A DNA stretch of 40,752 bases from Clostridia bacterium (GTDB lineage Bacteria > Bacillota > Clostridia > TANB77 > CAG-508). The notes beneath the pieces were generated by a model. The model saw only the letters and a program-made list of their open reading frames with translations. It had not been told where the DNA came from and searched no databases. The position numbers and the translations under genes were made by a program. Below, one piece after another: positions 26,528-35,719 of this stretch. Where the stretch lies: positions 1 to 40,752 of the forward strand of contig JAAVZA010000042.1 in NCBI GenBank assembly GCA_022791395.1. The letters are read 5' to 3'. Positions within the stretch are counted from its first letter, which is position 1. Every line of letters begins with the position of its first letter.

Positions 26528-27775
26528 ATGGATGAAAAATTAGAACAAGTTGAAAAGATATTAAAAAAATATAAACAAGAACAATTATTAAGATGCTATG
26601 ATAAGTTAATTGAAGCTAAGAAAGAAGAATTATTAGATCAAATATTAAAGATAGATTTTGATCATATGCAAAAATTATATGAAGAAACAAAAGGAAAGAA
26701 AGATTTTAAAAATTTTGACATTGAACCATTACCATATGTTGATAAAGAGAAATTAGAAAAAGAAGAAAAAGAAAAATACCAAAAAGATGGAACAGAAATA
26801 ATCAAAAGTGGAAGATATGCTGTAGTAACAATGGCAGGAGGACAAGGAACAAGGCTTGGACATGATGGACCAAAAGGAACCTTTGAATTAGAGGTAAATC
26901 CTAAAAGGCCATTATTTACATTATTATCAGAAACTATTAGAGAAGCTATAGAAAAATATGATGCAGTTATTCCATGGTATATAATGACTAGTAAAGAAAA
27001 TAATTCTCAAACACAAGAATTCTTTAAACGCCATAATTATTTTGAAATGGGAGAAGAAAATGTAAAATTCTTTATTCAAAATGAAATGCCAATGATAGAT
27101 ACTACTGGAAAAATATTAGTGGATGATAAAGGAATGGTAAAACAAGCTGCAGATGGACATGGTGGAATTTTTGAAGCAATGAGAAAAGAAGGCATTTTAG
27201 AAGATATGAGAAGTAGAGGAATAGAATGGATTTTTATTGCAGGAGTAGACAATGTACTTGCAAAAATGGTAGATCCAATTCTTACAGGACTTGCAATAAA
27301 TAGAAAATGTTTAGCAGCAGGTAAATCGGTTGTAAAAAATAATCCTAAAGAAAAAGTAGGAGTATTTTGTAAAAAAGATAATAAACCAAGTGTTATAGAA
27401 TATACAGAAATTACAGATGAAATGGCAGAAGCTATTGATGAAAATGGTGAATTACTATATGGAGAATCACATATACTATGTAATTTATTTAATATAAAAG
27501 CAGTAGAAGAAATATCAATAAATAAATTACCATACCATAGTGCCTTTAAAAAAGCAAAATATATAGATGAAAATGGAGTTATAGTAGTACCTCAAGAACC
27601 AAATGCATACAAATTTGAAGCATTTATATTTGATGCTTTTGAAAGATTAAATGATATGGCTATTATGAGAGTAAAAAGAGAGGAAGAGTTTGCACCTGTA
27701 AAAAATGCAGAAGGTGTAGATAGCCCAGAAACTGCTAAAAACTTATATTTAGATTTTATAAAAAACAAGAAATAA
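26528..27775 (+). CDS. UTP-dependent sugar-1-phosphate uridylyltransferase (UDPGP/UAP family)
   Basis: A 415-residue nucleotidyltransferase of the eukaryote-like UDPGP family, which includes UDP-glucose and UDP-N-acetylhexosamine pyrophosphorylases. The nucleotide-binding signature is MAGGQGTRLGHDGPKGTFEL near residue 97. ADGHGGIFEAM near 201 binds the uridine/sugar, and IFIAGVDNVLAK near 229 carries the metal-binding Asp. It is not GalU-type. A phosphoglucomutase gene follows after a terminator, which suggests that UDP-glucose supply for cell-envelope glycolipids is the pathway. The choice between glucose and GlcNAc cannot be made from sequence alone. Confidence 0.85.
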   Translation: MDEKLEQVEKILKKYKQEQLLRCYDKLIEAKKEELLDQILKIDFDHMQKLYEETKGKKDFKNFDIEPLPYVDKEKLEKEEKEKYQKDGTEIIKSGRYAVVTMAGGQGTRLGHDGPKGTFELEVNPKRPLFTLLSETIREAIEKYDAVIPWYIMTSKENNSQTQEFFKRHNYFEMGEENVKFFIQNEMPMIDTTGKILVDDKGMVKQAADGHGGIFEAMRKEGILEDMRSRGIEWIFIAGVDNVLAKMVDPILTGLAINRKCLAAGKSVVKNNPKEKVGVFCKKDNKPSVIEYTEITDEMAEAIDENGELLYGESHILCNLFNIKAVEEISINKLPYHSAFKKAKYIDENGVIVVPQEPNAYKFEAFIFDAFERLNDMAIMRVKREEEFAPVKNAEGVDSPETAKNLYLDFIKNKK

Positions 27776-27782
27776 TTATTAC

Positions 27783-27820
27783 AAAAAGTTAGATGAAAAA
27801 AATTGACATCTAACTTTTTT
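27783..27820 (+). terminator. Terminator after the pyrophosphorylase gene
   Basis: AAAAAGTTAGATG pairs with CATCTAACTTTTTT around an 11-base loop. Confidence 0.85.
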
Positions 27821-27888
27821 AGTTATAGAATACAGCTATAAAAAATGGTTCCATTAAACCAATAATTAATGGGGAAAGGATAAGAATT

Positions 27889-29617
27889 ATGGAAGAATAT
27901 TTAAAAAAATATGAACAATGGTGCAATAATTCTACATTTGATGAAGAAACAAAAAAGGAATTAATAAGTATAAAAGGAAACGAAGAAGAAATAAAAGATA
28001 GGTTTTATAAAGATTTAGAATTTGGTACAGCAGGACTTAGAGGAATAATTGGAATAGGAACAAACAGAATGAACCGCTATACAGTTGGAAAAGCAACACA
28101 AGGCTTAGCAAATTATATTATAAAAAAAGGGGCTAGTGAAAAAGGAGTAGCAATTAGCTATGATTCAAGACATATGTCAAAAGAATTTAGTGAACAAACA
28201 GCATTAATATTAAATGCAAATGGAATAAAAACTTATGTATTTGAAGAATTAAGACCAGTTCCAGAATTATCATTCGCAACAAGAGAACTTGGATGTACGT
28301 GCCGGAATAATGATTACAGCAAGTCATAATCCACCTAAATATAATGGATATAAAGTATATTGGGAAGATGGAGCACAAATTGTATCACCAATAGATAAAG
28401 ATATAATAAATGAAGTGAAACAAGTAGAAGATTATTCAAAAATAAAAACAATGTCAAAAGAAGAAGCAATCGAAAAAGGACTATATAATACAGTATTAGA
28501 AGAAATAGATTCAAAATATATAGAAGAACTAAAAAAATTATCATTAAATAAAGATATAATAAAAGAACAATCAAGAAACTTAAAAATAGTATATACACCA
28601 TTACATGGAACAGGTGCCAAACCAGTTAAAAGAATATTAGGGGAATTAGGATTTGAACAAGTTTATGTAGTACCAGAGCAAGAATTGCCTGATGGAAATT
28701 TTCCAACAGTTGATTATCCAAATCCAGAAGATCCAAAAGCATTTAAACTTGCAATTGAACTTGCAAAAAAGGTAGATGCAGACATAATAACTGCAACAGA
28801 TCCCGATGCAGATAGACTAGGAGTATTTGCAAAAGATTCAAGAACTGGAGAATATAAAACATTTACAGGAAATATGTCAGCAATGTTGATTGCAGAATAT
28901 GTATTAAGTCAAAGAAAAGAAAAAGGGATACTACAACCAAACGGTGTATTTATAAAAACAGTAGTATCAACAAATTTAGCAGATGCTATTGCTAAAGGAT
29001 ATAATCTAGAATTAGTAGAAGTATTAACAGGATTTAAATATATAGGACAAAAAATAAGAGAATTTGAACAAACCGGTGATAAAACATATGCATTCGGATT
29101 TGAAGAAAGTTATGGATGTTTAGTTGGAACACATGCAAGAGATAAAGACGGAATAACAGCAGTAATGATGCTATGTGAAGCTGCTGCATATTACAAATCT
29201 AAAGGATTAACACTTTGTGACCAAATGGATAATATATATAAAAAATATGGATATTATAAAGAGGCTGCAGCATCAATAACAATAGAGGGGGCAGAAGGTG
29301 CAGAAAGAATAAAACAAATAATGGAAGATTTAAGAAAAAATTCACCAACACAAATTGGAGATTACAAAGTAAAAGCCATAAAAGATTATAGCATAAGTGA
29401 AGCTAAAGATTTAGAAACAGGAAAAATAACAAAGATAGAATTACCAGTATCAAATGTACTATATTATGAATTAGAAAATGATGCGTGGTGTTGTGCTCGT
29501 CCATCAGGAACAGAACCAAAGATAAAATTCTATATGGGAATAAAAGAAACCAGTGATGAAAAAGCAAATGAAAAATTAGAAGAACTAAAACAAGCAGTAT
29601 TAAATATGATAAAATAA
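27889..29617 (+). CDS. Phosphoglucomutase (PgcA/PGM2 type), with a CGG +1 site
   Basis: An alpha-phosphohexomutase that interconverts glucose-6-phosphate and glucose-1-phosphate, feeding the UDP-sugar enzyme encoded upstream. The zero frame ends at 28329. Skipping the C of CGG at 28303 gives 575 residues, the family length. FGTAGLRGIIGIGTNRMN near residue 44 is the N-terminal motif. The phosphoserine loop ITASHNPPKYNGYKVYW falls right after the break, DPDADRLGVFA near 305 is the metal loop, and RPSGTEPKIKFY near the end binds phosphate. Its ribosome binding site is GGGGAAAGGA. A break exactly before the active-site serine loop would destroy the enzyme. Confidence 0.93.
28303..28305 (+). other. 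CGG +1 site 9 (phosphoglucomutase)
   Basis: Context TGC-CGG-AAT. Reading GGA gives CGIMITASHNP; the Gly matches the family, the Cys before it is usually Ala. The same restoration could also come from losing one of the bases G28299 or T28300, so this site is slightly less certain than the others. Confidence 0.8.
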
Positions 29618-29623
29618 AAAGGG

Positions 29624-29660
29624 AAAATCCACCAATACAAGACTCGTATTGGTGGATTTT
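29624..29660. terminator. Terminator between convergent genes
   Basis: A perfect 15-bp stem AAAATCCACCAATAC/GTATTGGTGGATTTT with T4 on one side and A4 on the other, usable from both strands. Confidence 0.85.
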
Positions 29661-29667
29661 GGATGTC

Positions 29668-29901
29668 CTAGATTCGTCTCTCAAGCCAGTCTGCTAAATG
29701 ATCAAACAGCGAAGTTAAAAAGTTAATCAAATAGCTAGACATAAATGCTATTATTATAATAATGATAAGAAGAACTTTTCTTGTTAAAATTGAGTACAGT
29801 ACAAACATCATAACAAGAATAGCAATTATTATAATAGTAATCGATAAATCTCTTCCTACTTGGCATAACCGCCAAATACTATGTAGTATTTTTTTTCTCA
29901 T
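29668..29901 (-). CDS. Small two-segment membrane protein, orphan
   Basis: A 77-residue protein with two hydrophobic segments (ITIIIIAILVMMFVLY near 22 and LLIIIIIIAFMSSYLI near 45) and charged ends. AAAGGAGG precedes the ATG by seven bases, so it is a real gene. I recognise no family. An in-frame CGG (29869-29871, codon 11) must be read as Arg in the zero frame, because the +1 frame stops three codons later. It lies convergent to the phosphoglucomutase gene and divergent from the next orphan gene. Confidence 0.6.
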   Translation of the reverse strand: MRKKILHSIWRLCQVGRDLSITIIIIAILVMMFVLYSILTRKVLLIIIIIIAFMSSYLINFLTSLFDHLADWLERRI

Positions 29902-29999
29902 GAAATATCCTCCTTTAGATATATACTACTAAACAACAATATATATTATTATATAAATACTTTAGCTAATTTACAAGTAATTTTAGATAAAGTTGGGAA

Positions 30000-30028
30000 T
30001 TGACTAATTATGTAAAATTATATATAAT
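30000..30028 (+). promoter_or_regulatory. Sigma-A promoter of the 30060 gene
   Basis: TTGACT (30000-30005), exactly 17 bases, TATAAT (30023-30028). Near consensus, with a short leader. Confidence 0.8.
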
Positions 30029-30059
30029 GTATATATCAACGAGTAAAGGAGGGTGTTTT

Positions 30060-30284
30060 ATGACCAAGATGGTGATAACAGAAAAAAGGCTTTCTAAAAA
30101 GAAAGTAGACAGCGTTGTGAGAGGGCATTATCAAGGCAAATTCACAATACGGTACAAGAGAGGACAGATTTTTCTGTTCTTTCCGGGAAAAGATCTAGAT
30201 TATTCGCAGGTGCAGGAAATTTCTAAAGACCTGGGGATGCAGATTATTTCCAAATCATTCGTGAGAGCTGTTATCGGATACTGA
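30060..30284 (+). CDS. Small basic orphan protein with atypical base composition
   Basis: A 74-residue, Lys/Arg-rich protein of unknown function. ATG 30060 follows AAAGGAGGG. Motif-like parts are KRLSKKKVDSVVRGHYQGKF and IFLFFPGKDLDYSQVQEI; no membrane segment is seen. Its codons are GC-richer than the neighbours (CTGGGGATGCAG, TTCCGGG), which suggests transfer. It contains an in-frame CGG at 30150-30152 read as Arg (TIRYKRG); the shifted frame gives only a short tail. It has its own near-consensus promoter and a GC-rich terminator. Confidence 0.65.
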   Translation: MTKMVITEKRLSKKKVDSVVRGHYQGKFTIRYKRGQIFLFFPGKDLDYSQVQEISKDLGMQIISKSFVRAVIGY

Positions 30285-30303
30285 GCTATGGAAACATTCT
30301 TGG

Positions 30304-30333
30304 AGGGAGCCTGGTTTATTGGGGCTCCCTTTC
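30304..30333 (+). terminator. Terminator of the 30060 gene, overlapping the end of the TtcA-like gene
   Basis: AGGGAGCC pairs with GGCTCCCT, then TTT. Its 3' half (from 30316) encodes the last codons of the convergent TtcA-like gene. Confidence 0.7.
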
Positions 30334-31035
30334 CCACCCTTTTATATTACTTCTCTTAATAGCACCATATAAATTAGCTCTAATGTGAGGAATATCTATT
30401 TTTAAATCTCTAATCATTTTTTTCATATCTTCCCTTTTAGAAACCCCATCCATAGGACAAGACTTTTGCATAATAATTATATTATTTCTTTTAACAAAAT
30501 TCCTAATTTCTTTTTCAGGAGCATAAATGAGTGGCCTAATAAGAGTTATTTTTGATCTGTCCATATAGCTTATAGGAGCAAAAGTTGAAATAGAGCCAGT
30601 ATAGAATAAATTAAGTAAAAAAGTCTCTAGAACATCATCTTCATTATGCCCTAAAGCAATTTTGTTACAACCTTCACGTATAGCTACACTATTTAAAATA
30701 CCACGACGTAAATTGGCACATAAAGAACAAGGATTTTTTTCATTTCTAATATCAAAAACAATTTCTTTAATATGGCTAACTTCTTCAAAAAAAGGTACTT
30801 CAAGATTTTGACAAGTTTTTCTTAATAAATCACTATCAAAATATTCAAAACCAGGGTTAACTGAAACAGCAATAATGTCGAATTTTTTAGGATAGAACCT
30901 TTGAAAAGCTTTAAATCCCATAAGCATACTAATTGAATCTTTACCACCAGATAATCCAATAGCGATTTTATCGCCATCATTAATCATATTATAATCTTCA
31001 ATTGCTTTTCTCATATAACCCAAAATCTTCTGCAT
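30316..31035 (-). CDS. TtcA-like tRNA 2-thiolation enzyme
   Basis: A 239-residue PP-loop ATPase of the TtcA/TtuA family, which thiolates tRNA bases after adenylation. The PP-loop is IGLSGGKDSISMLMGF near residue 28. NPCSLCANLRRG near 101 holds the CxxC pair and the third Cys is in KSCPMDGVSKRED near 193, the arrangement that binds an iron-sulfur cluster. GHNEDDVLETFLLN near 125 is also typical. The last residues (KGWEREPQ) are encoded in the terminator of the convergent orphan gene and may be a rebuilt tail. The target could be C32 or U54. Confidence 0.85.
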   Translation of the reverse strand: MQKILGYMRKAIEDYNMINDGDKIAIGLSGGKDSISMLMGFKAFQRFYPKKFDIIAVSVNPGFEYFDSDLLRKTCQNLEVPFFEEVSHIKEIVFDIRNEKNPCSLCANLRRGILNSVAIREGCNKIALGHNEDDVLETFLLNLFYTGSISTFAPISYMDRSKITLIRPLIYAPEKEIRNFVKRNNIIIMQKSCPMDGVSKREDMKKMIRDLKIDIPHIRANLYGAIKRSNIKGWEREPQ

Positions 31036-31105
31036 ATTAAACTCCTTATAAAATATAATTTATAAATAATTATACAGTGTTATTACACAATTTTCAATTA
31101 AAATA

Positions 31106-31134
31106 TTGAAATAAAATACAAAATATTATATACT
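31106..31134 (+). promoter_or_regulatory. Sigma-A promoter of tRNA-Arg(CCT)
   Basis: TTGAAA (31106-31111), 17 bases, TATACT (31129-31134); the tRNA starts 14 bases later. Confidence 0.8.
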
Positions 31135-31147
31135 AACAAAGAAAAAT

Positions 31148-31223
<76 letters not shown>

Positions 31224-31326
31224 AAGTTTAATTTAAGGTCAATATATTAAATATACATATGTAGTATTTCAAAATATAATTCAAAAAAATTATTTCTAAA
31301 AAAATCCAAAAACAAATTAAAAAATA

Positions 31327-31355
31327 TTGATAATACGTATAATACGTGTTATACT
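31327..31355 (+). promoter_or_regulatory. hicAB promoter with two ACGT-centred operator-like palindromes
   Basis: TTGATA (31327-31332), 17 bases, TATACT (31350-31355). Between them lie ATAATACGTATAAT and ATAATACGTGTTAT, overlapping palindromes spaced one helical turn (about 10-11 bases) apart. This is the usual place for an antitoxin-bound operator. Confidence 0.6.
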
Positions 31356-31372
31356 ATGAAAGAAGGTTAAAG

Positions 31373-31556
31373 ATGACATTTCGTGAATTAGAAAAAATGA
31401 TGCTATCAAAAGGTTGGTATCATCATCATACAAATGGTTCTCATTATATATATAGACATAGTGAGATAAAACGGTAGTATACCAATACCAAATCATAAAG
31501 GAGATATACCTAAAGGAACACTTAACAGTATTCTAAAGCAGGCAGGGTTAAAATAA
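31373..31556 (+). CDS. hicA: HicA-type mRNA interferase toxin, with a CGG +1 site
   Basis: The toxin of a HicAB module, a small double-stranded-RNA-binding-fold ribonuclease that cleaves mRNA. The zero frame stops after 34 codons. Skipping the C of CGG at 31472 gives 60 residues with the whole family pattern: FRELEKMMLSKGWYHHH, GSHYIYRH (catalytic His), then PIPNHKGDIPKGTLNSILKQ. A weak GAAGG precedes the ATG. hicB follows after 39 bases. Full-length toxin can only be made if CGG is read in the +1 frame. Confidence 0.88.
31472..31474 (+). other. CGG +1 site 10 (hicA)
   Basis: Context AAA-CGG-TAG: the zero frame stops at once. Reading GGT gives SEIKGSIPIPNHKGDIP, the expected HicA middle. Confidence 0.9.
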
Positions 31557-31595
31557 CCCAATTTGAATAGTATATAATAAAGGAGATGTATATTT

Positions 31596-32045
31596 GTGAA
31601 AGTTATTTATCCAGTATTATTTTATGAAGAAAAAGAAGGAGGATATTCTGTATTTGTGCCAGATTTAACAAAAGCATTAAATACAAATGCTTCTACTTGC
31701 GGAAATACTTTAGAGGATGCTATTCATATGGCAGAAGATTTAATTGCAGGACTAATTTTAGATGAAATAGAAGATGGGAAAAAGATACCAAAAGCGAGTA
31801 AAATAGAAGAAATAACATTTGAGGAATTTGAAAAAGGTTTAGAACTAGAAGAATGGGATTATATTTCTAAATTTAAAACATATGTAATAGTAGATATTAG
31901 TGTGTTTGCAGAAAAGTGGGGAAAAGAATTAGTAAAGAAAACAGTAAATATTCCTAAATGGATAAATACCAAGGCAGAAGAATTAAAAATAAACTTCTCA
32001 AAGACTTTGGAGGAGGCACTATTAGAAAAAATATATAAAGAATAA
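31596..32045 (+). CDS. hicB: HicB-type antitoxin
   Basis: A 149-residue antitoxin with the partly degenerate RNase-H-like fold at the N-terminus (VLFYEEKEGGYSVFVPDL, then TLEDAIHMAEDLIAGLI) and a C-terminal region (IPKWINTKAEELKINFSKTL) that fits a ribbon-helix-helix or HTH DNA-binding element. It neutralises HicA and represses the operon. The start is GTG with AAGGAG upstream. No CGG codon interrupts it, so antitoxin supply does not depend on frameshifting while the toxin does. Confidence 0.9.
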   Translation: MKVIYPVLFYEEKEGGYSVFVPDLTKALNTNASTCGNTLEDAIHMAEDLIAGLILDEIEDGKKIPKASKIEEITFEEFEKGLELEEWDYISKFKTYVIVDISVFAEKWGKELVKKTVNIPKWINTKAEELKINFSKTLEEALLEKIYKE

Positions 32046-32124
32046 ATATATATCTTTATAAGATCCGATTTTATAATTATAGTTTGCGAGGTAACAGATT
32101 ATACTGTAATGGAGAATTAAAATA
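32046..32124. other. Short intergenic stretch
   Basis: No gene or clear signal between hicB and the tadA promoter. Confidence 0.4.
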
Positions 32125-32153
32125 TTTACTTTTCTATAGGTATATGTTAAAAT
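32125..32153 (+). promoter_or_regulatory. Probable promoter of tadA
   Basis: TTTACT (32125-32130), 17 bases, TAAAAT (32148-32153). Confidence 0.55.
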
Positions 32154-32202
32154 GAAAAAAATTAAGATAACATATAATATTAATTTAAAGAAAGAGCAAT
32201 AA

Positions 32203-32661
32203 ATGGAAGAAAAATTTATGAAAGAAGCCTTAAAAGAGGCTGTAAAAGCATATGATAAGTTAGAAGTACCAGTTGGAGTAGTAATAGTAAATGATGGAAA
32301 AATAATTGCACGAGCACATAATGTAAAAGAGGAAAAACAAGATACTACAAGACATGCAGAAATAATCGCAATTCAAAAAGCTAGTAAAAAATTAAATAAC
32401 TGGAGATTAACAAATTGTGAGATGTATGTTACATTAGAACCTTGTTCAATGTGTGCTGGTGCACTAATTCAGTCTAGAATAAAAAAAGTATACATAGGAA
32501 CCATGGATTCAAAAACAGGAGCATGTGGATCTGTTTTAAATCTATTAGAAGACTTTACATTTAATCATAAAGTAGAAATAGAAACAGGAATATTACAAAA
32601 AGAATGTGAGCAATTATTAAAAAATTTCTTTAAAGAATTAAGAAAAATAAAAAATAAATAA
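32203..32661 (+). CDS. tadA: tRNA(adenine-34) deaminase
   Basis: A 152-residue zinc deaminase that converts A34 of tRNA-Arg(ACG) to inosine, so this tRNA can read CGT, CGC and CGA. The zinc/catalytic motifs are TTRHAEIIAIQKA near residue 50 and LEPCSMCAGALIQSRIKK near 82. It is followed by tRNA-Ser and SRP RNA, the standard Firmicutes order. Its presence with tRNA-Arg(ACG) in this window leaves CGG as the only CGN codon without an evident reader. Confidence 0.95.
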   Translation: MEEKFMKEALKEAVKAYDKLEVPVGVVIVNDGKIIARAHNVKEEKQDTTRHAEIIAIQKASKKLNNWRLTNCEMYVTLEPCSMCAGALIQSRIKKVYIGTMDSKTGACGSVLNLLEDFTFNHKVEIETGILQKECEQLLKNFFKELRKIKNK

Positions 32662-32667
32662 ACATTT

Positions 32668-32760
<93 letters not shown>

Positions 32761-32807
32761 AACTTGCAATGTAAAATATAAGAAGTAAATACGAAGGGGT
32801 AAAAGTA

Positions 32808-32830
32808 CAAAATTTGTAAAACAAATTTTG
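32808..32830. repeat. Inverted repeat before the 32845 gene
   Basis: CAAAATTTG and its complement, separated by five bases, directly upstream of the ribosome binding site AAAGGAG. Possibly an operator or an RNA hairpin. Confidence 0.4.
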
Positions 32831-32844
32831 AAAGGAGAAAAGCT

Positions 32845-33564
32845 GTGGATAGAAAGAGCTTTATAAAAAAATATATTGCAATATTTATTGTAGCAATTAT
32901 TGGTGTTGTAATATTAAGTATAATGGTAAAATATAGTGTTGAGGGCGAAACTAATGTGCCATTTAAAATATCTAAAATAATGATAATAAGTACAGCTGGT
33001 GGAACAGAAAAAGAAGAGTCTACTACTAAATGGAATTTGAAGCTTTTACAAAGTAATGATATTTATATAGATATAATTAAAAATAAAAACTATTCGGAAG
33101 AAGAGATAATAGATAAAATTATAATAGATAATTTTAAAATAGAAAGAAAACCAATACAAGGAAATGTAAATATATATAAGCCAAATACAGGAATATTTAA
33201 TAATAAAGAAGAATATAAAATAGATAATGAATTAGTATATGTAGGAGATGAAACTTCAAATATAGAAAATCTAAAAATAGCAAATCAAGGTGGGCTAATA
33301 TTATTTAGATGTGTAAATGAGAATTTAGGAAATTATATATCAGATGTAGATGAAGAGATTAAACATGATGGAACAATACTTGGAAAAATAGGCTTGTCAA
33401 ATGAAGAAATAAAATTTAGTATATCATTTGATATTAGGGTAGAGCTAAAATCAGGGAAAAAATATAAAGCAGAGGTAGAAGCTAAAATGCCTAGTGGGAA
33501 CCTTATAGAAGAAGGAACAACAAATTATCAAATAAATGAAAATGATATTGTATTTAAGAGATAA
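32845..33564 (+). CDS. Hypothetical membrane-anchored extracytoplasmic protein
   Basis: A 239-residue protein that starts at GTG after AAAGGAG. A single N-terminal hydrophobic segment (YIAIFIVAIIGVVILSIMV near residue 10) anchors it; the rest is extracytoplasmic and beta-rich (ISKIMIISTAGG, then KFSISFDIRVELKSGKKY near 195). No enzymatic motif is seen. It lies between tRNA-Ser and the SRP RNA, in a housekeeping block, which suggests a conserved lineage gene rather than an accessory one. Function unknown. Confidence 0.7.
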   Translation: MDRKSFIKKYIAIFIVAIIGVVILSIMVKYSVEGETNVPFKISKIMIISTAGGTEKEESTTKWNLKLLQSNDIYIDIIKNKNYSEEEIIDKIIIDNFKIERKPIQGNVNIYKPNTGIFNNKEEYKIDNELVYVGDETSNIENLKIANQGGLILFRCVNENLGNYISDVDEEIKHDGTILGKIGLSNEEIKFSISFDIRVELKSGKKYKAEVEAKMPSGNLIEEGTTNYQINENDIVFKR

Positions 33565-33585
33565 CAAAAACATACAAGATAACTA

Positions 33586-33614
33586 TTGCTAAAATTAATA
33601 TTTTAGGCTATAAT
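33586..33614 (+). promoter_or_regulatory. Sigma-A promoter of the SRP RNA
   Basis: TTGCTA (33586-33591), 17 bases, TATAAT (33609-33614), start about 14 bases before the RNA's closing stem. Confidence 0.75.
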
Positions 33615-33627
33615 ACATATGATACCT

Positions 33628-33755
33628 AAGTACTTACATCTGTATGGAGAGCAACACCAATAAAAAGCTATGAACCTTGTCAGGTCGGGAACGAAGCAGC
33701 AATAAGTAGTGTATTTATGTGGAAGTTGTTTTCCATAGAGATGTAAGGACTTTTT
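33628..33755 (+). ncRNA. ffs: Signal recognition particle RNA, small bacterial type
   Basis: The conserved SRP domain IV is present around 33674-33703: GAACCTTGTCAGGTC, a GGAA tetraloop, GAAGCAGC. The ends pair as AGTACTTACATCT with AGATGTAAGGACT, giving a long hairpin, and T5 follows. It binds Ffh for membrane targeting. The location before dnaX is the normal Firmicutes site. Confidence 0.93.
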
Positions 33756-33771
33756 ATAAGGGGTGAATAAT

Positions 33772-35346
33772 TTGGAATATACAGCGTTATATAGAAAATT
33801 TAGACCACTAACCTTTAATGAACTTGTAGGACAAGATCATATAACAAGGACATTAAAAAATCAAATCGTCTCAAATAGAATAGGACATGCATACCTTTTT
33901 AATGGTGGTCGTGGAACAGGTAAAACTTCTAGTGCAAAAATATTTGCAAGAGCAATTAATTGTCTAAATCCAAAAGATGGGGAACCTTGTAACGAATGCG
34001 AAATTTGTAAAGCAATTTTATCTGGTTCATTAACAGATGTTGTAGAGATGGATGCCGCATCAAATAATAGTGTAGAAGATATACGAGCCATACGTGACGA
34101 AGTAAATTTTTTACCAACACTTGCTAAGTATAGAGTATATATTATAGATGAGGTACATATGTTATCAACAGGTGCTTTTAATGCTTTACTAAAAACCTTA
34201 GAAGAACCACCAGCACATGTGAAATTTATACTTGCTACAACAGAACCTCAAAAATTACCAGCAACGATATTATCTAGATGTCAAAGATTTGATTTTAAAA
34301 GGATTTCAAATGAAGATATAGTAAAGAGATTAGAAGTAGTTTGCAAAGAAGCAGATATAGAAATAACAAGTGAAGCCTTGAAAACAATAGCAGTATTATC
34401 AGAAGGTGCTGCAAGAGACGCATTAAGTATACTAGAAAGATGTGTGCAAGAAGGAAATAAAGGTATAGATGAAGATAAGGTAAAAGAATTAGTAGGAATA
34501 CCAAAAACTACATTTGTAAGTAGAATTGTAGAAAATATAATAAATAACAATGCAGAAGAAGCATTAGGAGCAGTAAATGAAGTTTTAAAAGATGGAAAAG
34601 ACATACAAAATTTATTATGGGAAATTATAAAATACATAAAAGATATTCTAATATATAAAACAAGTAAAGATTTATCTTTATATAATAATGAAGAATTAAA
34701 AAAAATAGAAGAACTTACTACTAAGATATCAAAAGATAGACTTATTGGAATGATATATTCTTTATCAGAAACAGAAAATAACATTAAATGGTCATCACAA
34801 AAAGAAATAATGTTACAAGCAGGAATTATTAAATTATGTACTACTGCAGAATTAGATGGAATAGAAGACTTAAGGAGAAAAGTACAAGAATTAGAGCAAA
34901 GGATAAATTCAGGAAATATTAGAATAGAACAAACTAAAAAGAATGTAGAGACTGTAAAACCGAATATTGAACCAGTAGTAATAGAAAAGAAAAAGCCAAA
35001 TGTAAATGTACAAAACATACCAAGTGAAGAATATTGGAAAAATGTATTAGATACATTAAAAAACAGTGGAAGAATGGTATTATATTCAAACTTAATAGGA
35101 ACAAAAGCAAAAGAGAAGGATGATTTAACTTTGGAAGTTATATTTCCAAATGGGTTAACTACATTTGGAAAATCAATGCTAGAAAAACCAGAGAATATAA
35201 ATGAAATAACAAAATTAGTTGCTTTAAACTGTGGAAAAGAAATGAGAGTAAAATATATAGATGCAAAAGAATATGTACCAAAAGAAGAAAATAATATAGA
35301 AAATGTAATAAAAGGCTTAGATATACCAGTAGATATAATTGATTAA
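33772..35346 (+). CDS. dnaX: DNA polymerase III subunit gamma/tau
   Basis: The clamp-loader ATPase, 524 residues from the TTG at 33772 ([20 protein letters not shown]). AGGGGTG overlaps an alternative GTG at 33763, which therefore has no usable ribosome binding site. The Walker A is [15 protein letters not shown] near residue 45, the zinc module [19 protein letters not shown] near 65, and [19 protein letters not shown] near 125 is Walker [11 protein letters not shown] near 170 is the arginine finger region. The tau-specific C-terminus is short and of low complexity. No obvious slippery motif for a gamma form was found. Confidence 0.96.
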   Translation: MEYTALYRKFRPLTFNELVGQDHITRTLKNQIVSNRIGHAYLFNGGRGTGKTSSAKIFARAINCLNPKDGEPCNECEICKAILSGSLTDVVEMDAASNNSVEDIRAIRDEVNFLPTLAKYRVYIIDEVHMLSTGAFNALLKTLEEPPAHVKFILATTEPQKLPATILSRCQRFDFKRISNEDIVKRLEVVCKEADIEITSEALKTIAVLSEGAARDALSILERCVQEGNKGIDEDKVKELVGIPKTTFVSRIVENIINNNAEEALGAVNEVLKDGKDIQNLLWEIIKYIKDILIYKTSKDLSLYNNEELKKIEELTTKISKDRLIGMIYSLSETENNIKWSSQKEIMLQAGIIKLCTTAELDGIEDLRRKVQELEQRINSGNIRIEQTKKNVETVKPNIEPVVIEKKKPNVNVQNIPSEEYWKNVLDTLKNSGRMVLYSNLIGTKAKEKDDLTLEVIFPNGLTTFGKSMLEKPENINEITKLVALNCGKEMRVKYIDAKEYVPKEENNIENVIKGLDIPVDIID

Positions 35347-35362
35347 AAAGGAGGAATTTAGA

Positions 35363-35707
35363 ATGTCAAAAAGAGGAGGATTCCCAGGAATGGGTGGAGG
35401 ATTCGGAGGAATGAATCTAAACAATTTAATGAAAGAAGCAAAAAAAATGCAGGCTGATTTAGAAAAGTCTCAAGAAGAACTAGCAGTAAAAGAATTTGAG
35501 GCAACCGCTGGTGGAGGAGCAATAACTGTAAAAGTATCTGGAACAAAAGAGATAAAAGAAATAATAATAAAAAAAGAAGTAGTGGATCCAGAAGATGTAG
35601 AAATGTTGCAAGATTTAATTTTAACTTGTACGAATGAAGCTTTAAGAAAAGTAGATGCAGCCCAAGCTGCTTCAATGGGAAAATATAACATTCCAGGATT
35701 AATGTAA
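35363..35707 (+). CDS. ybaB: YbaB/EbfC-family nucleoid-associated protein
   Basis: A 114-residue DNA-binding protein. Start 35363 follows AAGGAGG; 35339 would overlap dnaX. A Gly-rich N-terminus ([17 protein letters not shown]) leads into the conserved [18 protein letters not shown] helix. [14 protein letters not shown] near residue 50 and [13 protein letters not shown] near 75 are family motifs. It lies between dnaX and recR as in most Firmicutes. Confidence 0.93.
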   Translation: MSKRGGFPGMGGGFGGMNLNNLMKEAKKMQADLEKSQEELAVKEFEATAGGGAITVKVSGTKEIKEIIIKKEVVDPEDVEMLQDLILTCTNEALRKVDAAQAASMGKYNIPGLM

Positions 35708-35719
35708 AAGGAGAAAAAT

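Noticed and set aside
34281..35018. 245-codon minus-strand open frame opposite dnaX
   Set aside because: Shadow of dnaX with the low-complexity Ser/Phe/Ile composition expected from the antisense strand.
33772..35346. Programmed -1 frameshift for a gamma form of DnaX
   Set aside because: An A-rich stretch near 34697 was examined; it lacks a clear slippery heptamer and a following stem.
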